DNA from: FEB-10 sp963710645
GTDB taxonomy: Bacteria > Acidobacteriota > Thermoanaerobaculia > Thermoanaerobaculales > Sulfomarinibacteraceae
Reading direction: 5' to 3'
DNA: 64,000 nucleotides
NCBI GenBank assembly: GCA_963710645.1
Contig: CAVQBD010000006.1
Span: 62,001-126,000 of the forward strand
The notes under the pieces were generated by a model. The model saw only the letters and a program-made list of their open reading frames with translations, had not been told where the DNA came from and made no database searches. Made by a program: the position numbers and the translations under genes. Of the stretch, positions 1-9,615 are shown in pieces; positions within the stretch are counted from its first letter, which is position 1, and every line of letters begins with the position of its first letter.

Positions 1-1
1 C

Positions 2-169
2 ATCTTTGTAAGGTACAAATACGATTGGAATGTCAGGAAGGGTCACATCACAATGGCTCGAGAAACTCGGTCACTCCTGGCGGATTTCTTCAGAGACGAC
101 GTGAAATTCTTGAGAGAGTCTTGGGATGTCACGATTCCATGGAACGAGTTCTCCGATATCTCGATGTAG
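2..169 (+). CDS. Sulfotransferase, C-terminal fragment (gene starts before window)
   Basis: An open frame enters from the left edge and ends at the TAG at 167-169. The last 30 or so residues (ETRSLLADFFRDDVKFLRES...IPW) have the usual C-terminal shape of PAPS-dependent sulfotransferases: an amphipathic helix of the L-x-x-F-x-x-D-x-x-x-L type followed by a short tail with a Trp. The catalytic part lies outside the window, so the call rests on the tail alone. A complete sulfotransferase occurs nearby (2559-3436), which fits a locus making sulfated glycans. Base composition is AT-richer than most of the window, and this continues into the next gene to about position 560. Confidence 0.5.
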   Translation: MFVRYKYDWNVRKGHITMARETRSLLADFFRDDVKFLRESWDVTIPWNEFSDISM

Positions 170-241
170 ATCCAATCTAAAAAACTGATATTGGCTACAT
201 TGAAATTCGTATCAACCGTCGACACGTTTGACAGTGAAGAG

Positions 242-1414
242 ATGATTAGAGTTCTTTTTCTTATCGATACACTCGAGGTTGGAGGCACAGAAAGAAGTAT
301 CCTCGAAATCTCTCGTCGATTTGAGGAGACACAAGCCACGGTTTGTCACGTGTTTAGAGGTGATGTTCTCAAGCCAGAATACGAAGAAAATGGATTGGAA
401 GTTATTTCCATCAATGAGCCAGGGAATCGCATCTCTCTGAGCGCTCTTTCTTGTGTAAGGAAAGTCGTATCAAAGGTGCGACCTCAAGTCATTCATTCTG
501 CCCTGTATCGAGCGAGTATTCTTGGTCGAATTGCTGCCGGAATGGCTGGGATTCCGCACGTTGATAGCCTGGTCAACGACTCCTACGGGCGGCTGCGGTT
601 CGAGCGTCTGAGCAGGAGCCGTCGGGCAAAGCTCCGGGCAGTCCAGTTGTTGGATCGTGCCACCGTTCGACTGGCGGACGTCTTCGTGGCGAATTCGGCA
701 GCCATCGCTGAGAGCAACCGGCAAGCGTTGGGTATCCCACGGGATCGGATCAGGGTGATCCACAGGGGTCGGGATCCCCGGAGCCTGATGGCGACTCGGG
801 AAGAGGCAGCGGAGGTTCGAACGGAGTTAATCCTCCGGGACCGCCCGATGATACTCAACGTGGCGAGGCTTAGGGAACGGAAGGGACAGCGAGAGCTGAT
901 TCAAGCGATGGACCAAATCCTCAGGAGTGCGCCGAAGGCAGTGCTGGTGATCGCGGGTGAGGGGCCGTTTCTGGATGAGCTCGAGCGCCTTCGAGACGGG
1001 CTGGGTCTCGGTAACCATGTGGTGTTTCTTGGCCGCCGTGACGATGTGCCTGCTCTTCTCGCGGCGGCGGACGTTTTTGTCTTCCCGTCGCATTACGAGG
1101 GCTTGCCCGGCGCGCTGATCGAGGCGATGTTTGCCGGTGTGCCGATCGTAGCCTCCGACACTCCAATGCACCGGGAGTGCTTGGACGAGGGAGTCAGCGG
1201 TGCGCTGTTTCCGGTGGGCGATCCGGATGCCCTTGCCGCTGCGGTTGTATGGGCGATGGGGCAGCCCGAAGAATCCGCCCTCTTGGGCCAGCGGGCGCAG
1301 CAGACCGCGACAGAGAAGTTTCACATCGACAAGGTCGCTCGGCAGCATGAAGAACTGTACCAAGAGTTGATCGACCGCCGCGGCAAATGCGATGAGGATT
1401 CTACAGCTCATTGA
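242..1414 (+). CDS. GT4-family glycosyltransferase
   Basis: A 390-residue GT-B glycosyltransferase, expected to add one sugar to a lipid-linked glycan at the cytoplasmic face of the inner membrane. The N-terminal acceptor domain opens with the typical VLFLIDTLEVGGTERSILE stretch. The C-terminal donor domain has the E-x7-E signature in EGLPGALIEAMFAGVPIVAS. I chose the ATG at 242 because the protein then begins directly with the first beta strand (MIRVLF); an in-frame TTG lies at 191. Roughly the first 300 bases are AT-rich, then composition changes to the GC-rich norm near 560, as if a junction ran through the gene. The end overlaps the next glycosyltransferase by 23 bases. Donor and acceptor cannot be told from sequence. 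Confidence 0.9.
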   Translation: MIRVLFLIDTLEVGGTERSILEISRRFEETQATVCHVFRGDVLKPEYEENGLEVISINEPGNRISLSALSCVRKVVSKVRPQVIHSALYRASILGRIAAGMAGIPHVDSLVNDSYGRLRFERLSRSRRAKLRAVQLLDRATVRLADVFVANSAAIAESNRQALGIPRDRIRVIHRGRDPRSLMATREEAAEVRTELILRDRPMILNVARLRERKGQRELIQAMDQILRSAPKAVLVIAGEGPFLDELERLRDGLGLGNHVVFLGRRDDVPALLAAADVFVFPSHYEGLPGALIEAMFAGVPIVASDTPMHRECLDEGVSGALFPVGDPDALAAAVVWAMGQPEESALLGQRAQQTATEKFHIDKVARQHEELYQELIDRRGKCDEDSTAH

Positions 1415-2519
1415 CGCTCCCCGCAGACGGGGGGCGGAAGTCTTCGCCCGCCAACTGACCGACGGGCTCGGGCGGAAAGGGCACGACGTCCTGTTGGTGG
1501 CCATGCGCTCGGCGTCTGCCGCCGGCGGCACCTTGAAAGTGGATCAGACCGTCGGTGGCTGGAATGGACGAGGGCTGTCCCTGGCGGCTGTCAGAAAAGT
1601 GGCGCGGATCGCCAGGTCCTGTTCGGCCGATGTTGTGCAGGCGAACGGGGGTTCCACACCAAAGTGTGCTGCCCTGGCGAAGATCTTGAGTCCCAGAGGG
1701 CGGTGGAAGCTCGTCTACCGCAATATCGGTGACCCGAGCTTCTGGATCTCAAGTCCGCTGCAGAGGGCATTTTATCGTCGTGTCGTGTGGCCCCGGTTTG
1801 ATGGTGTGGTCTCGGTCAGCCGGCAGGGGAGAGATGGTCTTCGAAGGGTGTACGGTTCTGGTGGTCCACGGATTGAAGTGATCTACCAGGGTGTCGATGA
1901 CGGGAGCCTGATGGCGACCGTATCGCGGTCGGACGTACGTTGCGAGATGGGAACCCCTGAGACTTCCGTCGTGCTGATTTGGGTAGGTGCCCTCAGCAAC
2001 GAGAAACGTCCGGATCGCGCTCTCCGAGTCATGTCCGCACTCAAACGAGAGGGGACATCCGCCGTTCTCTGGATGGTCGGTGCGGGACCACTGAGCGAGG
2101 AGTTGACGGGAGTTGCCCGAGACCTGGGAATCGAGGAATCCGTGCGGTGGGTCGGCGCCGTGGAAAATGTGGGAACCTATCTGCACGCGGCCGATATCTT
2201 CGTGCTGACAAGTGACACCGAAGGGATTCCGGGGGCATTGCTCGAGGCGATGACGGTGGGATTGCCGTGCGTCGCCACCAATGTGGGCGGGATCTCGGAG
2301 ATTTTGACCGAAGGACGCACAGGACTATTTCGCGAACCCGACGATGAACTCGGGCTTGCAGAGTGCGTGGAGAGACTCATCAGAGATGTCGATCTGAGAC
2401 ATGAATTGGGAAGCGATGCGCAGAGAGATGCTGTGGTTCGATTTTCCATGGAAAATTGTGTGACGAAGTATGAGGCTTTTTATAACGAGATGATGGCCGA
2501 TGAGCGTCTCAGAGAATGA
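1392..2519 (+). CDS. GT4-family glycosyltransferase
   Basis: A 375-residue GT-B enzyme with N-terminal MRILQLIDAPRRRGAEVFAR (acceptor domain) and the donor-site motif EGIPGALLEAMTVGLPCVAT near residue 275-295. The family transfers nucleotide-activated sugars, usually with retention, onto undecaprenyl-linked glycans. The start at 1392 overlaps the preceding gene by 23 bases, so the two are probably translationally coupled. Specificity is unknown. It is followed after 39 bases by a sulfotransferase, suggesting that a sugar added here may be sulfated. Confidence 0.9.
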   Translation: MRILQLIDAPRRRGAEVFARQLTDGLGRKGHDVLLVAMRSASAAGGTLKVDQTVGGWNGRGLSLAAVRKVARIARSCSADVVQANGGSTPKCAALAKILSPRGRWKLVYRNIGDPSFWISSPLQRAFYRRVVWPRFDGVVSVSRQGRDGLRRVYGSGGPRIEVIYQGVDDGSLMATVSRSDVRCEMGTPETSVVLIWVGALSNEKRPDRALRVMSALKREGTSAVLWMVGAGPLSEELTGVARDLGIEESVRWVGAVENVGTYLHAADIFVLTSDTEGIPGALLEAMTVGLPCVATNVGGISEILTEGRTGLFREPDDELGLAECVERLIRDVDLRHELGSDAQRDAVVRFSMENCVTKYEAFYNEMMADERLRE

Positions 2520-2558
2520 CCATTGGGGGCGCGGTTCGGTCACTCAGGGCGTCGTAAT

Positions 2559-3436
2559 ATGCTGAAGGACTTGATCAAACCCCTGATCCCGGGTCGGAGG
2601 CGATCGCAATTGGCCCGCCTCCGAGTCCAATTGCGAAGACCCTCCGCCCCGATGAGGCGGCTGCCGGATTTTCTCATCATTGGCGGTATGAGGTGCGGCA
2701 CGAGCTCCCTGTTTCGTTACCTCGGGTCTCATCCCGGCGTCGCCCCCTCGATCCGGAAGGAAACCGAGTATTTCAGTCGCTACTTTGACCGGGGTGACGG
2801 TCGGTACCGGGCCCATTTCCCGATGGATCTCGGCATTTTGGGCCGACGAACGCCACTCAGTTTTGAGGCGACGCCGTACTATTTGTTGCATCCCCACGCT
2901 CCCGCTCGCGCCGCCTCGCTTGTGCCAAATGCAAAACTCATTGTCATGTTGAGGGATCCCACGACGAGGGCCCACTCCCACCATCAGCATATGTACAGAT
3001 TGGGGCTTGAGGATCTTCCCTTTGACGAAGCGATCAAGCGGGAACCGGAAAGGACGGATGGCCAGTGGCAATTGCTCTTGCGGGATCCCAACGCGGACGT
3101 GCTCGATCTGCACAGGTACTCCTACTTGCGCAGGGGACGATACGTGGAACAGATCCGTCGATGGCTCGAGTACTTTCCCGCGGAGAACATGCTCTTCGTG
3201 CAATTCGAGAGGTTCTTTGGTAACCCCCCGGAGGAATACGCTAGGGTCCTTGACTTCATAGGTGTGACTCGGTTCCTCCCGGCGGAGTTCAGAAATTTCA
3301 GTTACGTGTCGGGGGATCAGAAACAAAAGACGTCAAAGGCCAAGGTCCCGGCCGACATACGAGCCAGATTGCGAAGCATTTCAAAGAGTCCAACCAGGAG
3401 CTTGGGGAACTGATCGGAGAAGCTCTGCCATGGTGA
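2559..3436 (+). CDS. PAPS-dependent sulfotransferase, with a frame shift near its C-terminus
   Basis: The N-terminal 5'-phosphosulfate loop is visible as IIGGMRCGTSSLFRYLGSHP. The 3'-phosphate site follows as MLRDPTTRAHSHHQHM. Together they mark the heparan/Nod-type sulfotransferase fold, which transfers sulfate from PAPS to a sugar hydroxyl. The ATG at 2559 is chosen over an upstream TTG at 2523. In the main frame the gene ends at 3413 with an atypical tail. From about 3378 another frame reads HFKESNQELGELIGEALPW and stops at 3436. That is exactly the family's normal ending, so one base is probably missing near 3375-3380. The coordinates given are the composite. Confidence 0.85.
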
Positions 3437-3512
3437 ATCGCATCCAGATGAACGGTGGGGCAACCATTCCGATGGGCTCCTCGACATCGCGATGCCCGGG
3501 TTTCATGCCGTG

Positions 3513-4628
3513 ATGCGAGTGCTGCACCTCATCAAGGGGCTGGGGCGGGGTGGCGCGGAAATGCTGCTGCCGTCGCTGATCCGGGGCGGGGCGCCGGAGT
3601 ACAGCTATTCGGTCGGCTATTTCCTTCCGTGGAAAGATGCCCTGGTGCCCGAGCTGCAGGCCATGGGTGTGTTGGTGGATCGTTTCACGGCCCGGGGCCC
3701 GATCGGGATGATGGCCCAGGTGCCCGCGGTCGCTCGGTTTGTGAGACGAAACCGGTTCGACCTCATCCACGCGCACCTGCCGCTCGCCGGAGTGGTCGGC
3801 CGTCTGGCCGGCCGGTTGGCATCTGTGCCCGTGGTGTACACGGAACACAATCTGCAAGAGCGCTACCATCCTTTGACCCGCGGATTGAATTCCAGGACGT
3901 GGCGTTTCCAAAGCGCGGTCATAGCGGTCTCGGGCGAGGTGGAGGAATCGGCCAGACGTCAAAATGGCTCGGCGGTGCCGATTTACGTGGTACGCAACGG
4001 CATTGAAATCCCGCCGGAGATTGAGAGTAATGCCTCCAGAGAGAGGGTGCGACGGGACCTGGGGATCGGACCTGCAGCGCCGGTTGTCGGAACCGTGGCC
4101 GTATTTCGCACCCAGAAACGTCTTGACAACTGGCTCACAGCGGCCGCTGCCATCGCGCGCGAGGTCCCTGACGTTCATTTCTTGCTGGTGGGGGACGGCC
4201 CGGTCCGGGGCGAACTCGAGCAGTCGGTTCTCTCACTGGGGATCGCGGACAGAGTGCACTTCGCTGGACTCACCGACGACGTTCCTAGATACCTCGGCGC
4301 CATGGATGTCTATCTCATGTCTTCAGAGTTCGAGGGACTGCCGCTGGCCCTGCTCGAGGCCATGGCGGCGGGTCTCCCGGTGGTGGCGACGGCGGTGGGG
4401 GGTATTCCGGAGGTCGTCGACCACGAGGTTTCGGGTTTCCTTGTGCGGCCGGGCGACACGATCGCCCTCGCCGGTTCTGTGGTGCGATTGCTCGAGGGCC
4501 ATAGGCTCGCGAAGTCCATCGGCAAAACCGGACGAATGGTCGTCGAGGACCGATTTGGAATCCAACGCATGGCACGTGAACTCGAGGCGGTGTATCGCGG
4601 CGTCACGGCCTCCGCCGAAGGCGCATGA
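3513..4628 (+). CDS. GT4-family glycosyltransferase
   Basis: A 371-residue GT-B enzyme beginning MRVLHLIKGLGRGGAEMLLP. The donor-site E-x7-E motif is in EGLPLALLEAMAAGLPVVAT, followed by a TAVGGIPE glycine loop. An in-frame ATG at 3492 would add seven residues; 3513 starts directly at the first beta strand. The TGA at 4626-4628 is followed one base later by the next start, so the two genes are in one operon. The exact sugar is not predictable. Confidence 0.9.
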   Translation: MRVLHLIKGLGRGGAEMLLPSLIRGGAPEYSYSVGYFLPWKDALVPELQAMGVLVDRFTARGPIGMMAQVPAVARFVRRNRFDLIHAHLPLAGVVGRLAGRLASVPVVYTEHNLQERYHPLTRGLNSRTWRFQSAVIAVSGEVEESARRQNGSAVPIYVVRNGIEIPPEIESNASRERVRRDLGIGPAAPVVGTVAVFRTQKRLDNWLTAAAAIAREVPDVHFLLVGDGPVRGELEQSVLSLGIADRVHFAGLTDDVPRYLGAMDVYLMSSEFEGLPLALLEAMAAGLPVVATAVGGIPEVVDHEVSGFLVRPGDTIALAGSVVRLLEGHRLAKSIGKTGRMVVEDRFGIQRMARELEAVYRGVTASAEGA

Positions 4629-4629
4629 G

Positions 4630-5643
4630 ATGGAGATCAGAAGCCTCAATCCGTCCGACGAAGCGGCCGTCTTGGAACTCGTCTCCAGGGTTCTGACGAC
4701 CTCTTCGATTCCCAGAACCCCCGAGTTCTGGCGGTGGAAGCACGTGGACGGTCCCTTCGGCCCGTCCCCTGGACTGATCGCAGAAGAGGACGGCCAAATC
4801 ATCGGACTCCGAATGTTCCTGAGCTGGCAGTGGCAGTCTGGGCCGAAGATCCATCGGGCCGTGCGGGCGGTCGACACGATCACGGCGCCCGAGGCTCGGG
4901 GCCGCGGCGTGTTCACCCAGCTGACGTTGGGGCTCGTGGACCAGATGAGGAAAGAGGGCGTGTCATTCGTCTTCAACACTCCCAACGAGCAGAGTCGTCC
5001 GGGCTACTTGAAAATGGGCTGGCAGGACGTGACCAGGGTGCCGGTGCTGATCAGGTTGATGAAACCGCTTTCGATCGTTCGTCGGAGATTCTCAGGCTCA
5101 GCCGAACCGGGGAAATCGGGGGCAGTCCACCATTCGCCGGGCGCCGAGTCCATCGCAGAGCTGTGCGGTAGCCCTGATCTCGCCGCGTTTCTGCCCGCCG
5201 TCGGCGATAGCGAGCGAAGGCTGTGCACGCCGCGATCTCCGGAGTACCTGGATTGGAGATACGGGACGATTCCCGGATTCGAGTATCGTGCCCGGAGCCG
5301 ATTCGAAAACGAATCAGGGGCGGTGGTCATCTACCGTCATCGATCCCGCGGCCGGCTGAGCGAGCTTTCCTTTTCGGAGGTATTGGTGAGTCCGGATCCC
5401 GAGGGCGCCCGATCGGGCGCAAAGTTGTTGCGTGACGTCATCAAGGGCTCTCCAGCGGATTACGCGGCGGCGTGCGCGGCCCGTGGGACCTGGGAGCGGT
5501 CTGCTCTTCTGCGTGCGGGTTTCCTCCCCGTCGGTCTGCCGGGCCCGCGGTTCACCGTATATCCGCTGCAAGAGTCCTTGTCGCCTGATCCGTTGGCGTG
5601 GTCGTCATGGCGGACGTCCGTCGGTGACCTCGAGCTCTTCTGA
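4630..5643 (+). CDS. GNAT-fold N-acyltransferase
   Basis: A 337-residue protein starting at the ATG at 4630. The first half is a GCN5-related acetyltransferase domain: the acetyl-CoA pyrophosphate loop is seen as EARGRGVFTQLTLGLV near residues 88-103. It is followed by FNTPNEQSRPGYLKMGW, the usual beta5/alpha4 part ending in a 'GY..MGW' element. The second half may be a second, degenerate GNAT-like domain. Such proteins in polysaccharide loci often acylate amino sugars, but the substrate here is inference. It overlaps nothing and lies tightly between a glycosyltransferase and a membrane protein. Confidence 0.75.
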   Translation: MEIRSLNPSDEAAVLELVSRVLTTSSIPRTPEFWRWKHVDGPFGPSPGLIAEEDGQIIGLRMFLSWQWQSGPKIHRAVRAVDTITAPEARGRGVFTQLTLGLVDQMRKEGVSFVFNTPNEQSRPGYLKMGWQDVTRVPVLIRLMKPLSIVRRRFSGSAEPGKSGAVHHSPGAESIAELCGSPDLAAFLPAVGDSERRLCTPRSPEYLDWRYGTIPGFEYRARSRFENESGAVVIYRHRSRGRLSELSFSEVLVSPDPEGARSGAKLLRDVIKGSPADYAAACAARGTWERSALLRAGFLPVGLPGPRFTVYPLQESLSPDPLAWSSWRTSVGDLELF

Positions 5644-5658
5644 TTTGAGCCCGCAGAC

Positions 5659-6925
5659 GTGACCTACGACATTACTGCATTCGTTTTGCTTTCGCTGGTG
5701 GCTCTGGTAGTCGCCGGTGGGCTGGGGAAGCGAGCGACTTGGGTGTCACCTCGTCTCTTGATGACTGCGGTGTTGTTGAGGATCATTGGGTCCACCGTGA
5801 GGTATGAGGTCCTCGAGAGGTTTTATGGCGGAGTCGGAGACGCCAGGGGTTATTACGGTTATGGCGCTCAGATTCGCAGAAAAAATCTGGGCTCTTGACC
5901 TGAGTCCCCTGTCATACGAAGCGTGGTTCAGCGGTCGCTGGTGGGGCACGCAACTTCATGAGAAACCTGTCCGGCCTCGCCGTGACGGTTGTGGGGCCGA
6001 GTCTTACGGGCCGAGTTTCTGTTGTTTTCACTCCTCTCCTTTTGCGGCCTGTTTGCGTTGGCCCTCGCGTTTCACCGCAACTATCCGGGCCCAGCGGCCA
6101 AATGGTACGCAGCGCTTATGTGGCTTTGGCCGTCGCTGTGGTTCTGGCCGTCAAGCGTTGGTAAAGAAGCGGTCGTCATCTTCGGAATCGGCGTCGCGGT
6201 TCTCGGATTTGTGGGGCGGAAGGGTCGGCCCAATTGGTGGGTCTTCGTGGCCTGGTTTCGGGGTCGTCTTCTGTATTCGACCACACATGGCCCTCGTGGT
6301 CGCGTTGTCTGCAGCTGCGGCGACGTGGTTCTCGAATTGGCGCGGCTTCAGCCCGAGACGGATGGTTGAGGTCGCTGTGGCGGTCGTCATTACGGTGATT
6401 GCGTTCCAGGGCATGATGGCGCAGTTCGGTTTGGGTGAGGCGGACCTCGAGGGCATTCAAGAGTTCGCCGAGATCAGGTCGTCCCAGTCGTTAAAGGGTG
6501 GGAGCAATATCGGGGGGACCGGACTCACCGGGGCGGGCGTTCCAATGGCCGTCATCAATGTCTGGTTCAGACCGTTTCTGTGGGAGGCCCACAATCCCAT
6601 GGCGGCGGTTGCGGCCCTGGAGATGGTGCTCTTCTGGTATCTGGTCTGGAGGAATCGCCGAGGTCTGAAACCCGTCCTCAAGAACTGGAGGAGATCGCGG
6701 CTTATCGCCTTCGCCATACCTTTCCTGGTGCTCTTCACATTCATGATCGGTCTCGTGATGGGGAATATGGGTCTTCTGGCCAGACAGAGGACTCCGATCT
6801 TTCCCTTTGCGTTCATGGTGATCGCTGCCGGCACCGTCGTGGTCCCGGTGCGCCGCCGGCGGACAGCCCTCCATTGGGTAGCCCGACCCCCAGCAGCGTC
6901 GCCACCTACGGCGGCCCGACGATGA
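5659..6925 (+). CDS. Polytopic membrane protein, polymerase (Wzy)-like candidate, several frame shifts
   Basis: The GTG at 5659 opens a hydrophobic protein that can only be followed by switching frame near 5870, 5957, 6005 and 6268. Pieces in order are an N-terminal double membrane segment, EKIWALDLSPLSYEAWFSGR, a strongly hydrophobic run ending in PSLWFWPSSVGKEAVVIFGI, then RPHMALVVALSAAAATWF and several further membrane segments up to GLLARQRTPIFPFAFMVIAA. An Arg-Pro-His after a membrane span and a late 'R-Q-R' before the last spans are seen in many O-antigen-polymerase-like proteins. Its place in a glycan locus lacking another polymerase supports that, but no specific family was identified. 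The TGA overlaps the next start (ATGA). The gene as read is not translatable. Confidence 0.5.
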
Positions 6926-7724
6926 TCGGTCTGGTCCGTAACATCGTGCGCGCGATCCAGCCGATGGTTCCGCGGTCGCCGGCTGGCGGAGTCGTGCTCT
7001 GCTACCACCTGGTTGATGCCGGCACCGCCTCCACCGGTGGACATCCCGGAGTCCCTTTTCCGCGATCACATGGAGACCCTGGCCAATAATGCGAATGTGG
7101 TGGATCTGAACGGGTTGGCGGCCACGCACTGGAATGCGGAGGACGGACGGCCAAGACCCACGGGTGGTCATTACGTTCGACGACGCTTTTAAGAACTTTT
7201 TCGAGGTGGCCTTCCCGGTGATGCACGATTTCGGATTGCCGGTGACCCTGTATGTGCCGGTGGGGTTCGTGGATGGGGAGGCGCCAAGCCCAATGTCAGG
7301 AGGGAGAAGACCTCGAGCCGGCCACCTGGAAGGAATTGGAGGAGGGCGTTGCGAGCGGCCTTCTCACCATCGGTTCGCACTCCTGGACCCACCCGGACGT
7401 CCGAGAACTCGATGATTCCTCAGCCCGAACGAGAATTGGGCGATTCGCGGTGCGTGTTGGAGGATCGTCTCGAGACTCCGGTGGCCTCGTTCTGCTACCC
7501 GCGCGGCATGTGGAATCAGCGTTCGGAGGGGATGGTCGCGCGAGTACTACGACTCAGCAGTCGTCGGCGGAGGAACCCGAGTCACCCGGGCAAACTACCC
7601 CCCGCTGCGGATTCCAAGAATCCCCATACGACGTGACACCCAACAGAAGCTGGAGCCCATGCTGCGGTCGCGAGTGTGGCTCGAGGAATGGCTGGCGGAT
7701 CGAGTCCGCAGGACGTTACGGTGA
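6922..7724 (+). CDS. Polysaccharide deacetylase (NodB homology), multiple frame shifts
   Basis: The frames must be joined near 7030, 7145, 7290, 7428 and 7537, but the NodB motifs are all present in order. Motif 1 is VVITFDDAF with the catalytic and metal Asp pair. Motif 2 is TIGSHSWTHPDV (HSxxHP zinc ligands). Motif 3 is FCYPRG. The end reads YYDSAVVGGGTRVTRANYPP and then LRSRVWLEEWLADRV, stopping at 7724. The family removes N- or O-acetyl groups from polysaccharide amino sugars. The start ATG at 6922 overlaps the previous stop. Five shifts in 0.8 kb with intact motifs look like sequence error. Confidence 0.75.
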
Positions 7725-7746
7725 ATCCAGAGACGTTTGAATCGAC

Positions 7747-8899
7747 GTGCCCCGACTCCTCGTCACCGTCACCCATCCCATCACGGCTCGTTTTCTCATG
7801 GGCGGCCAGTTGGGCCATCTTCGCGACGCTGGTTTTGACGTTGCGGTGGCGACCGCGCCGGCGCCGACCTGGAACTGGTGGCCGAGACGAGACGGGGTGC
7901 AGGTCCTCGCCGTGCCCATGGCCCGGGAGATGTCACCCCTCGACGATGCCGCTTCGCTGGCGCGAATGCTGAACGCAGTGAGGCAGATACCACCCACGGA
8001 TCGTCAATGCCGGAACACCGAAGGCCGGCCTGCTCGGGATGATCGCGGCCTGGGCGGCGAGCGTTCCGGTGCGGGTCTACACTTTGCGCGGATTGAGGTT
8101 GGAGACCGTCGACGGGAACACCCGCCGACTGCTGACCATGACCGAAAGGGTGGCTGCCGGCTGTGCCCATCGCGTGGTGTGCGTGAGCGACAGCTTGAGG
8201 ACTCGCGCCATCGACCTCGGGTTGGTCCCTGAAACGAAAGCCCTTGTGTTGGGGTCGGGGTCCTCGAACGGGGTGGATGTGGAGCGCTTCCGGCCGAGAT
8301 CGGATCGCGAGAGGACGCAACTCCGGTCTGAGCTCGGCATCCCGGACGACGCGCCGGTCGTGGGCTTTGTCGGCCGCTTCACCCGTGACAAAGGAATCGC
8401 CGATCTCGCGGACACCTTTTTCGGAAAGGTCGTCGAGCGATTCCCCGACGCCCGACTCCTGTTGATCGGAGATTTTGAGGACGGCGATCCGGTGGCGCCC
8501 GAGGTGCGTCAGCGACTGGAGGACGACCGCCGCGTCGTTCGCCCCGGGTTCGTGTCCGACACCGCGCCCTACTACGGCGCCATGGACGTTCTGGCGTTCC
8601 CGTCGTATCGTGAGGGCTTCCCGAATGCGCCTCTGGAAGCGGCTTCCAGCTCCATCCCGGTGGCCGGGTACGCCGCAACCGGCACCGTGGACGCGGTGGT
8701 GACCGGTCGCACCGGAACCCTCGTCCCTATTCGGAATCCACAGGGCCTGGCAAACGCGCTCCTCAGCTACCTCGACGACCCGGCGCTGCGGCGAGCGCAC
8801 GGCGGGAATGGACGGGAGCGGGTCGAGGGCGAATTCCGACGCGAGATCGTGTGGCAGAATTGGATCGACTTCTATCGCGGGGCACACGGCAGGGGCTAG
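7747..8899 (+). CDS. GT4-family glycosyltransferase, one frame shift
   Basis: The GTG at 7747 begins PRLLVTVTHPITARFLMGGQ, the start of a GT-B acceptor domain. Near 7990-8000 the frame changes, and the homologous sequence resumes as IVNAGTPKAGLLGMIAAWAA, a common element of Wca/Cap-type GT4 enzymes. The C-terminal donor domain includes GFVGRFTRDKGI and EGFPNAPLEAASSSIPV, where the E-x7-E motif is preserved. The composite protein is about 384 residues. It is followed by the pglC-like gene after 11 bases, so it may add the second sugar after the initiating phosphosugar. Confidence 0.85.
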
Positions 8900-8910
8900 A
8901 CTGAGACGTC

Positions 8911-9561
8911 ATGTATCGGGCCTTTGGCAAACGACTGTTGGATCTTCTGCTGGTGGTTCCCGGCCTGGTGGTGCTGGGACCGGTGTTGCTGGCCATCGCG
9001 GCCGCCGTTCGCCGGAAGCTGGGCTCGCCGGTCCTTTTCCGCCAGATCAGACCGGGTCTGAGGGGACAGCCCTTCGAAATTCGAAAATTCCGAACCATGA
9101 CCGACGAGCGGGACACCAATGGCGACCTATTGCCCGACGCGGAACGCCTGACGCCGTTGGGCAGTTTCCTGAGGCGGACCAGTCTCGACGAGCTGCCGGA
9201 GCTCCTGAACGTGCTGACGGGCGACATGAGCCTGGTGGGGCCGAGGCCTCTCATCATGAGTTATCTGGACCGCTACACTCCTGAGCAGGCGCGTCGCAAC
9301 GAGGTGGTGCCGGGTGTCACGGGTTGGGCCCAGGTCAACGGCCGCAATGCGTTGTCCTGGGAGCAGAAGTTCGCGTACGACGTTTGGTACGTGGATCATC
9401 TCAGCCTCTGGCTGGACCTGAAGATCCTGGCCATGACCGTGTGGCAGGTCTTTGCCGGTCACGGCGTCAGCGCCGAGGGTCACGCCACCATGCCGGAGTT
9501 CATGGGATCAGACGTTCAAGAAAACGACATCAATAAACCACCCGACGGGGTGGATAAATAG
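8911..9561 (+). CDS. pglC: PglC-like phosphoglycosyl transferase (initiating sugar transferase)
   Basis: A 216-residue small monotopic phosphoglycosyl transferase. It moves a phospho-sugar from UDP-sugar to undecaprenyl phosphate and so starts glycan assembly. The N-terminal re-entrant helix (RLLDLLLVVPGLVVLGPVLL) is followed by KFRTM, the catalytic Asp-Glu region LRRTSLDELPELLNVL, GDMSLVGPRPL and PGVTGWAQVNGRN, all hallmark motifs of the bacterial sugar transferase family. Its length and the adjacent pglD/E/F-like genes favour a PglC-type UDP-di-N-acetylbacillosamine substrate rather than WcaJ-type glucose. That specificity is inference from context. Confidence 0.9.
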   Translation: MYRAFGKRLLDLLLVVPGLVVLGPVLLAIAAAVRRKLGSPVLFRQIRPGLRGQPFEIRKFRTMTDERDTNGDLLPDAERLTPLGSFLRRTSLDELPELLNVLTGDMSLVGPRPLIMSYLDRYTPEQARRNEVVPGVTGWAQVNGRNALSWEQKFAYDVWYVDHLSLWLDLKILAMTVWQVFAGHGVSAEGHATMPEFMGSDVQENDINKPPDGVDK

Positions 9562-9615
9562 GATGCGATCCGTGCGTTTATATTTCTGTCCTTTTGTGCG
9601 GAATAGGAGGACGAT

